Positions 35,332 to 43,499 of a stretch of DNA of 43,499 nucleotides are shown one piece after another. Positions within the stretch are counted from its first letter, which is position 1; the number at the start of each line of letters is the position of its first letter. Origin of the DNA: Utricularia gibba (taxonomy: Eukaryota > Streptophyta > Magnoliopsida > Lamiales > Lentibulariaceae); the NCBI GenBank assembly GCA_002189035.1, contig NEEC01000177.1:1-43499 (forward strand), in the 5' to 3' direction. The notes under the pieces are model-generated. The model saw only the letters and a list, made by a program, of their open reading frames with translations. It was not told the DNA's origin and searched no databases. The position numbers were made by a program, and so were the translations under genes.

Positions 35332-38300
35332 TACTTGAGGAGGCGGTCTTGGGGGGCACCTAGAACGGGACAAAGGTCAGGTTGGGTTAGGGCCGAAAGT
35401 TAGTTGTAGCCTGGCAACTAAAGCGATGCACTTATTAACGTTCGGTTTTCAGGGGCTTCCTACAAGGTTTTTCAAGGAACAACTTCTCGTTTTGTGTCGG
35501 CCACTCTCACTGGGCACTTGGTCCGGCGCTGCGTTCGGTCCGGCTCATGAGCCCAACCGGGTGCGAGTCGACGAAAATAATGATGCATTTGTTTAAAGTA
35601 AGATGTCACGTGCACCCCACATGATTTTTTCAACAACTTACTTTATACTTGAGGAGGCGGTCTTGGGGGGCACCTAGAACGGGACAAAGGTCAGGTTGGG
35701 TTAGGGCCGAAAGTTAGTTGTAGCCTGGCAACTAAAGCGATGCACTTATTAACGTTCGGTTTTCAGGGGCTTCCTACAAGGTTTTTCAAGGAACAACTTC
35801 TCGTTTTGTGTCGGCCACTCTCACTGGGCACTTGGTCCGGCGCTGCGTTCGGTCCGGCTCATGAGCCCAACCGGGTGCGAGTCGACGAAAATAATGATGC
35901 ATTTGTTTAAAGTAAGATGTCACGTGCACCCCACATGATTTTTTCAACAACTTACTTTATACTTGAGGAGGCGGTCTTGGGGGCACCTAGAACGGGACAA
36001 AGGTCAGGTTGGGTTAGGGCCGAAAGTTAGTTGTAGCCTGGCAACTAAAGCGATGCACTTATTAACGTTCGGTTTTCAGGGGCTTCCTACAAGGTTTTTC
36101 AAGGAACAACTTCTCGTTTTTGTCGGCCACTCTCACTGGGCACTTGGTCCGGCGCTGCGTTCGGTCCGGCTCATGAGCCCAACCGGGTGCGAGTCGACGA
36201 AAATAATGATGCATTTGTTTAAAGTAAGATGTCACGTGCACCCCACATGATTTTTTCAACAACTTACTTTATACTTGAGGAGGCGGTCTTGGGGGCACCT
36301 AGAACGGGACAAAGGTCAGGTTGGGTTAGGGCCGAAAGTTAGTTGTAGCCTGGCAACTAAAGCGATGCACTTATTAACGTTCGGTTTTCAGGGGCTTCCT
36401 ACAAGGTTTTTCAAGGAACAACTTCTCGTTTTGTGTCGGCCACTCTCACTGGGCACTTGGTCCGGCGCTGCGTTCGGTCCGGCTCATGAGCCCAACCGGG
36501 TGCGAGTCGACGAAAATAATGATGCATTTGTTTAAAGTAAGATGTCACGTGCACCCCACATGATTTTTTCAACAACTTACTTTATACTTGAGGAGGCGGT
36601 CTTGGGGGGCACCTAGAACGGGACAAAGGTCAGGTTGGGTTAGGGCCGAAAGTTAGTTGTAGCCTGGCAACTAAAGCGATGCACTTATTAACGTTCGGTT
36701 TTCAGGGGCTTCCTACAAGGTTTTTCAAGGAACAACTTCTCGTTTTGTGTCGGCCACTCTCACTGGGCACTTGGTCCGGCGCTGCGTTCGGTCCGGCTCA
36801 TGAGCCCAACCGGGTGCGAGTCGACGAAAATAATGATGCATTTGTTTAAAGTAAGATGTCACGTGCACCCCACATGATTTTTTCAACAACTTACTTTATA
36901 CTTGAGGAGGCGGTCTTGGGGGCACCTAGAACGGGACAAAGGTCAGGTTGGGTTAGGGCCGAAAGTTAGTTGTAGCCTGGCAACTAAAGCGATGCACTTA
37001 TTAACGTTCGGTTTTCAGGGGCTTCCTACAAGGTTTTTCAAGGAACAACTTCTCGTTTTGTGTCGGCCACTCTCACTGGGCACTTGGTCCGGCGCTGCGT
37101 TCGGTCCGGCTCATGAGCCCAACCGGGTGCGAGTCGACGAAAATAATGATGCATTTGTTTAAAGTAAGATGTCACGTGCACCCCACATGATTTTTTCAAC
37201 AACTTACTTTATACTTGAGGAGGCGGTCTTGGGGGCACCTAGAACGGGACAAAGGTCAGGTTGGGTTAGGGCCGAAAGTTAGTTGTAGCCTGGCAACTAA
37301 AGCGATGCACTTATTAACGTTCGGTTTTCAGGGGCTTCCTACAAGGTTTTTCAAGGAACAACTTCTCGTTTTGTGTCGGCCACTCTCACTGGGCACTTGG
37401 TCCGGCGCTGCGTTCGGTCCGGCTCATGAGCCCAACCGGGTGCGAGTCGACGAAAATAATGATGCATTTGTTTAAAGTAAGATGTCACGTGCACCCCACA
37501 TGATTTTTTCAACAACTTACTTTATACTTGAGGAGGCGGTCTTGGGGGGCACCTAGAACGGGACAAAGGTCAGGTTGGGTTAGGGCCGAAAGTTAGTTGT
37601 AGCCTGGCAACTAAAGCGATGCACTTATTAACGTTCGGTTTTCAGGGGCTTCCTACAAGGTTTTTCAAGGAACAACTTCTCGTTTTGTGTCGGCCACTCT
37701 CACTGGGCACTTGGTCCGGCGCTGCGTTCGGTCCGGCTCATGAGCCCAACCGGGTGCGAGTCGACGAAAATAATGATGCATTTGTTTAAAGTAAGATGTC
37801 ACGTGCACCCCACATGATTTTTTCAACAACTTACTTTATACTTGAGGAGGCGGTCTTGGGGGCACCTAGAACGGGACAAAGGTCAGGTTGGGTTAGGGCC
37901 GAAAGTTAGTTGTAGCCTGGCAACTAAAGCGATGCACTTATTAACGTTCGGTTTTCAGGGGCTTCCTACAAGGTTTTTCAAGGAACAACTTCTCGTTTTG
38001 TGTCGGCCACTCTCACTGGGCACTTGGTCCGGCGCTGCGTTCGGTCCGGCTCATGAGCCCAACCGGGTGCGAGTCGACGAAAATAATGATGCATTTGTTT
38101 AAAGTAAGATGTCACGTGCACCCCACATGATTTTTTCAACAACTTACTTTATACTTGAGGAGGCGGTCTTGGGGGGCACCTAGAACGGGACAAAGGTCAG
38201 GTTGGGTTAGGGCCGAAAGTTAGTTGTAGCCTGGCAACTAAAGCGATGCACTTATTAACGTTCGGTTTTCAGGGGCTTCCTACAAGGTTTTTCAAGGAAC

Positions 38301-39722
38301 AACTTCTCGTTTTGTGTCGGCCACTCTCACTGGGCACTTGGTCCGGCGCTGCGTTCGGTCCGGCTCATGAGCCCAACCGGGTGCGAGTCGACGAAAATAA
38401 TGATGCATTTGTTTAAAGTAAGATGTCACGTGCACCCCACATGATTTTTTCAACAACTTACTTTATACTTGAGGAGGCGGTCTTGGGGGGCACCTAGAAC
38501 GGGACAAAGGTCAGGTTGGGTTAGGGCCGAAAGTTAGTTGTAGCCTGGCAACTAAAGCGATGCACTTATTAACGTTCGGTTTTCAGGGGCTTCCTACAAG
38601 GTTTTTCAAGGAACAACTTCTCGTTTTGTGTCGGCCACTCTCACTGGGCACTTGGTCCGGCGCTGCGTTCGGTCCGGCTCATGAGCCCAACCGGGTGCGA
38701 GTCGACGAAAATAATGATGCATTTGTTTAAAGTAAGATGTCACGTGCACCCCACATGATTTTTTCAACAACTTACTTTATACTTGAGGAGGCGGTCTGGG
38801 GGCACCTAGAACGGGACAAAGGTCAGGTTGGGTTAGGGCCGAAAGTTAGTTGTAGCCTGGCAACTAAAGCGATGCACTTATTAACGTTCGGTTTTCAGGG
38901 GCTTCCTACAAGGTTTTTCAAGGAACAACTTCTCGTTTTGTGTCGGCCACTCTCACTGGGCACTTGGTCCGGCGCTGCGTTCGGTCCGGCTCATGAGCCC
39001 AACCGGGTGCGAGTCGACGAAAATAATGATGCATTTGTTTAAAGTAAGATGTCACGTGCACCCCACATGATTTTTTCAACAACTTACTTTATACTTGAGG
39101 AGGCGGTCTTGGGGGGCACCTAGAACGGGACAAAGGTCAGGTTGGGTTAGGGCCGAAAGTTAGTTGTAGCCTGGCAACTAAAGCGATGCACTTATTAACG
39201 TTCGGTTTTCAGGGGCTTCCTACAAGGTTTTTCAAGGAACAACTTCTCGTTTTGTGTCGGCCACTCTCACTGGGCACTTGGTCCGGCGCTGCGTTCGGTC
39301 CGGCTCATGAGCCCAACCGGGTGCGAGTCGACGAAAATAATGATGCATTTGTTTAAAGTAAGATGTCACGTGCACCCCACATGATTTTTTCAACAACTTA
39401 CTTTATACTTGAGGAGGCGGTCTTGGGGGGCACCTAGAACGGGACAAAGGTCAGGTTGGGTTAGGGCCGAAAGTTAGTTGTAGCCTGGCAACTAAAGCGA
39501 TGCACTTATTAACGTTCGGTTTTCAGGGGCTTCCTACAAGGTTTTTCAAGGAACAACTTCTCGTTTTGTGTCGGCCACTCTCACTGGGCACTTGGTCCGG
39601 CGCTGCGTTCGGTCCGGCTCATGAGCCCAACCGGGTGCGAGTCGACGAAAATAATGATGCATTTGTTTAAAGTAAGATGTCACGTGCACCCCACATGATT
39701 TTTTCAACAACTTACTTTATAC

Positions 39723-42700
39723 TTGAGGAGGCGGTCTTGGGGGGCACCTAGAACGGGACAAAGGTCAGGTTGGGTTAGGGCCGAAAGTTAGTTGTAGCCT
39801 GGCAACTAAAGCGATGCACTTATTAACGTTCGGTTTCAGGGGCTTCCTACAAGGTTTTTCAAGGAACAACTTCGTTTTGTGTCGGCCACTCTCACTGGGC
39901 ACTTGGTCCGGCGCTGCGTTCGGTCCGGCTCATGAGCCCAACCGGGTGCGAGTCGACGAAAATAATGATGCATTTGTTTAAAGTAAGATGTCACGTGCAC
40001 CCCACATGATTTTTTCAACAACTTACTTTATACTTGAGGAGGCGGTTGGGGGCACCTAGAACGGGACAAAGGTCAGGTTGGGTTAGGGCCGAAAGTTAGT
40101 TGTAGCCTGGCAACTAAAGCGATGCACTTATTAACGTTCGGTTTTCAGGGGCTTCCTACAAGGTTTTTCAAGGAACAACTTCTCGTTTTGTGTCGGCCAC
40201 TCTCACTGGGCACTTGGTCCGGCGCTGCGTTCGGTCCGGCTCATGAGCCCAACCGGGTGCGAGTCGACGAAAATAATGATGCATTTGTTTAAAGTAAGAT
40301 GTCACGTGCACCCCACATGATTTTTTCAACAACTTACTTTATACTTGAGGAGGCGGTCTTGGGGGCACCTAGAACGGGACAAAGGTCAGGTTGGGTTAGG
40401 GCCGAAAGTTAGTTGTAGCCTGGCAACTAAAGCGATGCACTTATTAACGTTCGGTTTTCAGGGGCTTCCTACAAGGTTTTTCAAGAACAACTTCTCGTTT
40501 TGTGTCGGCCACTTCACTGGGCACTTGGTCCGGCGCTGCGTTCGGTCCGGCTCATGAGCCCAACCGGGTGCGAGTCGACGAAAATAATGATGCATTTGTT
40601 TAAAGTAAGATGTCACGTGCACCCCACATGATTTTTTCAACAACTTACTTTATACTTGAGGAGGCGGTCTTGGGGGGCACCTAGAACGGACAAAGGTCAG
40701 GTTGGGTTAGGGCCGAAAGTTAGTTGTAGCCTGGCAACTAAAGCGATGCACTTATTAACGTTCGGTTTTCAGGGGCTTCCTACAAGGTTTTTCAAGGAAC
40801 AACTTCTCGTTTTGTGTCGGCCACTCTCACTGGCACTTGGTCCGGCGCTGCGTTCGGTCCGGCTCATGAGCCCAACCGGGTGCGAGTCGACGAAAATAAT
40901 GATGCATTTGTTTAAAGTAAGATGTCACGTGCACCCCACATGATTTTTTCAACAACTTACTTTATACTTGAGGAGGCGGTCTTGGGGGCACCTAGAACGG
41001 GACAAAGGTCAGGTTGGGTTAGGGCCGAAAGTTAGTTGTAGCCTGGCAACTAAAGCGATGCACTTATTAACGTTCGGTTTTCAGGGCTTCCTACAAGGTT
41101 TTTCAAGGAACAACTTCTCGTTTTGTGTCGGCCACTCTCACTGGCACTTGGTCCGGCGCTGCGTTCGGTCCGGCTCATGAGCCCAACCGGGTGCGAGTCG
41201 ACGAAAATAATGATGCATTTGTTTAAAGTAAGATGTCACGTGCACCCCACATGATTTTTTCAACAACTTACTTTATACTTGAGGAGGCGGTCTTGGGGGC
41301 ACCTAGAACGGGACAAAGGTCAGGTTGGGTTAGGGCCGAAAGTTAGTTGTAGCCTGGCAACTAAAGCGATGCACTTATTAACGTTCGGTTTTCAGGGGCT
41401 TCCTACAAGGTTTTTCAAGGAACAACTTCTCGTTTTGTGTCGGCCACTCTCACTGGGCACTTGGTCCGGCGCTGCGTTCGGTCCGGCTCATGAGCCCAAC
41501 CGGGTGCGAGTCGACGAAAATAATGATGCATTTGTTTAAAGTAAGATGTCACGTGCACCCCACATGATTTTTTCAACAACTTACTTTATACTTGAGGAGG
41601 CGGTCTTGGGGGGCACCTAGAACGGGACAAAGGTCAGGTTGGGTTAGGGCCGAAAGTTAGTTGTAGCCTGGCAACTAAAGCGATGCACTTATTAACGTTC
41701 GGTTTTCAGGGGCTTCCTACAAGGTTTTTCAAGGAACAACTTCTCGTTTTGTGTCGGCCACTCTCACTGGGCACTTGGTCCGGCGCTGCGTTCGGTCCGG
41801 CTCATGAGCCCAACCGGGTGCGAGTCGACGAAAATAATGATGCATTTGTTTAAAGTAAGATGTCACGTGCACCCCACATGATTTTTTCAACAACTTACTT
41901 TATACTTGAGGAGGCGGTCTTGGGGGCACCTAGAACGGACAAAGGTCAGGTTGGGTTAGGGCCGAAAGTTAGTTGTAGCCTGGCAACTAAAGCGATGCAC
42001 TTATTAACGTTCGGTTTTCAGGGGCTTCCTACAAGGTTTTTCAAGGAACAACTTCTCGTTTTGTGTCGGCCACTCTCACTGGGCACTTGGTCCGGCGCTG
42101 CGTTCGGTCCGGCTCATGAGCCCAACCGGGTGCGAGTCGACGAAAATAATGATGCATTTGTTTAAAGTAAGATGTCACGTGCACCCCACATGATTTTTTC
42201 AACAACTTACTTTATACTTGAGGAGGCGGTCTTGGGGGCACCTAGAACGGGACAAAGGTCAGGTTGGGTTAGGGCCGAAAGTTAGTTGTAGCCTGGCAAC
42301 TAAAGCGATGCACTTATTAACGTTCGGTTTTCAGGGGCTTCCTACAAGGTTTTTCAAGGAACAACTTCTCGTTTGTGTCGGCCACTCTCACTGGGCACTT
42401 GGTCCGGCGCTGCGTTCGGTCCGGCTCATGAGCCCAACCGGGTGCGAGTCGACGAAAATAATGATGCATTTGTTTAAAGTAAGATGTCACGTGCACCCCA
42501 CATGATTTTTTCAACAACTTACTTTATACTTGAGGAGGCGGTCTTGGGGGCACCTAGAACGGGACAAAGGTCAGGTTGGGTTAGGGCCGAAAGTTAGTTG
42601 TAGCCTGGCAACTAAAGCGATGCACTTATTAACGTTCGGTTTTCAGGGGCTTCCTACAAGGTTTTTCAAGGAACAACTTCTCGTTTTGTGTCGGCCACTC

Positions 42701-43499
42701 TCACTGGGCACTTGGTCCGGCGCTGCGTTCGGTCCGGCTCATGAGCCCAACCGGGTGCGAGTCGACGAAAATAATGATGCATTTGTTTAAAGTAAGATGT
42801 CACGTGCACCCCACATGATTTTTTCAACAACTTACTTTATACTTGAGGAGGCGGTCTTGGGGGGCACCTAGAACGGACAAAGGTCAGTTGGGTTAGGGCC
42901 GAAAGTTAGTTGTAGCCTGGCAACTAAAGCGATGCACTTATTAACGTTCGGTTTTCAGGGGCTTCCTACAAGGTTTTTAAGGAACAACTTCTCGTTTTGT
43001 GTCGGCCACTCTCACTGGCACTTGGTCCGGCGCTGCGTTCGGTCCGGCTCATGAGCCCAACCGGGTGCGAGTCGACGAAAATAATGATGCATTTGTTTAA
43101 AGTAAGATGTCACGTGCACCCACATGATTTTTTCAACAACTTACTTTATACTTGAGGAGGCGGTCTTGGGGCACCTAGAACGGGACAAAGGTCAGGTGGT
43201 TAGGGCCGAAAGTTAGTTGTAGCCTGGCAACTAAAGCGATGCACTTATTAACGTTCGGTTTTCAGGGCTTCCTACAAGGTTTTTCAAGGAACAACTTCTC
43301 GTTTTGTGTCGGCCACTCTCACTGGGCACTTGGTCCGGCGCTGCGTTCGGTCCGGCTCATGAGCCCAACCGGGTGCGAGTCGACGAAAATAATGATGCAT
43401 TTGTTTAAAGTAAGATGTCACGTGCACCCCACATGATTTTTTCAACAACTTACTTTATACTTGAGGAGGCGGTCTTGGGGGGCACCTAGAACGGGACAA
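39723..43499 (+). repeat. Zone D: satellite with renewed small deletions
   Basis: Monomer starts are 39723, 40034, 40345, 40656, 40968, 41279, 41592, 41906, 42218, 42530, 42843, 43152 and a partial copy at 43461. Mean spacing is about 311.5 bp. Deletions resume at about 39836 (one T of GGTTTTCAGG), 39872 (TC of CTTCTCG) and 40046 (TC of GGTCTTGG), and continue through 40485, 40513, 40688 and 42875-43197. No gene or unique sequence is present. The array continues past the window edge in mid-monomer. Confidence 0.94.

Larger units (their letters stand above)
35021..35334 (+). repeat. Reference six-G satellite monomer (314 bp)
   Basis: This copy is a good type monomer, counted from TTGAGGAGG as position 1. 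Landmarks in order are: G6 tract (17-22), four-run G motif (41-58), GATGCACTTATTAACG (91-106), TTTTCAG (112-118), AAGGTTTTTCAAGG (130-143), two GGTCCGGC copies (186-193 and 203-210), the palindrome (208-219), a SalI site (233-238), the inverted repeat (260-268 with 303-311), the E-box (273-278) and the T6 tract (291-296). It holds about 18 CpG, close to random expectation. No HOR-style diagnostic substitution separates it from its neighbours. Confidence 0.95.
26258..39722 (+). repeat. Zone C: highly homogeneous satellite block
   Basis: There are 43 monomers starting at 26258, 26568, 26879, 27191, 27505, 27818, 28132 and so on to 39409. Mean spacing is 313.1 bp. Runs of consecutive copies look identical by eye, such as 32199-33454 (four of 314 bp) and 34393-35962 (five of 314 bp). 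The main variable is the G tract at monomer positions 17-22, which has five or six G. Rare extra changes are single- or few-base deletions, such as AAGGG for AACGGG near 28160 and 31915, a missing GT near 36120, and a missing T near 38796. Such uniformity fits recent amplification or efficient homogenisation, or a better-supported part of the assembly. Confidence 0.96.
1..43499 (+). repeat. Tandem satellite array, 313/314-bp monomer, about 147 copies
   Basis: The window is a continuous head-to-tail array of one monomer. Landmarks such as GTCGACGAAA, GATGCACTTATTAACG and TTGAGGAGGCGG recur every 313 or 314 bp where the array is intact, for example at 34393, 34707, 35021, 35335 and 35649. All copies have the same orientation, and I found no inversion, unrelated insertion or spacer. 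The hand-derived consensus is 314 bp with 86 G and 70 C. The length is about twice that of a nucleosomal repeat, which is common for eukaryotic satellites. The family is not one I recognise. An rDNA spacer subrepeat array is an alternative, but over 43 kb without any rRNA sequence it is less likely. Both ends are cut inside a monomer, so the true array is longer. Confidence 0.98.

Noticed and set aside
1-43499. CRISPR array
   Set aside because: The repeat unit is over 300 bp and contiguous, with no unique spacers between copies.
1-43499. rDNA intergenic spacer subrepeats
   Set aside because: The length is plausible for such subrepeats, but no rRNA gene sequence or promoter-like unique region appears in 43 kb.

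Overview
The whole window is one head-to-tail tandem array of a single satellite monomer, all in the same orientation. It contains no credible protein-coding gene, RNA gene, transposon or unique-sequence island. The monomer is 314 bp when its G tract has six G and 313 bp when it has five. By hand count there are about 147 complete or eroded monomers, with a partial monomer at each end: position 1 falls at about monomer position 105, counting from TTGAGGAGG as position 1, and base 43499 falls at position 39. I do not recognise the satellite. Long homogeneous arrays of this kind are typical of eukaryotic centromeric, pericentromeric or subtelomeric heterochromatin. The hand-derived 314-bp consensus has 86 G and 70 C (49.7% GC) and 18 CpG against about 19 expected. 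Lack of CpG depletion argues weakly for a lightly methylated genome such as many invertebrates. The species cannot be named from this window.

Layout. Zone A (1-17444): mean spacing about 308 bp, with scattered one- to few-base deletions and denser patches near 11.0-12.5 kb and 15.3-15.9 kb. Zone B (17445-26257): about 36 eroded monomers averaging about 245 bp, worst at 17.6-18.2 kb and 21.1-22.3 kb, where repeats shrink to 120-170 bp. Zone C (26258-39722): 43 nearly identical monomers, mean 313 bp, differing mainly by one G. Zone D (39723-43499): scattered small deletions return, mean about 311.5 bp.

The most notable observation concerns how copies differ. In every zone B stretch I traced, what remains can be read as a subsequence of the consensus: bases are missing but hardly any are replaced. 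Insertions are almost only one-base extensions of homopolymers. Natural satellite decay should also give substitutions, so I suspect long-read consensus or assembly error over a more regular array.

Each monomer carries small structural motifs, repeated about 147 times: a four-run G motif resembling degenerate telomeric repeats, a 12-bp perfect palindrome beside two 8-bp direct repeats, a 9-bp inverted repeat enclosing an E-box and a T tract, and a splice donor/acceptor-like pair. None has demonstrated function. The many short open frames are by-products of the satellite: monomer lengths are not multiples of three, the frames open at TTG or at an internal ATG, and one-base indels change them from copy to copy.
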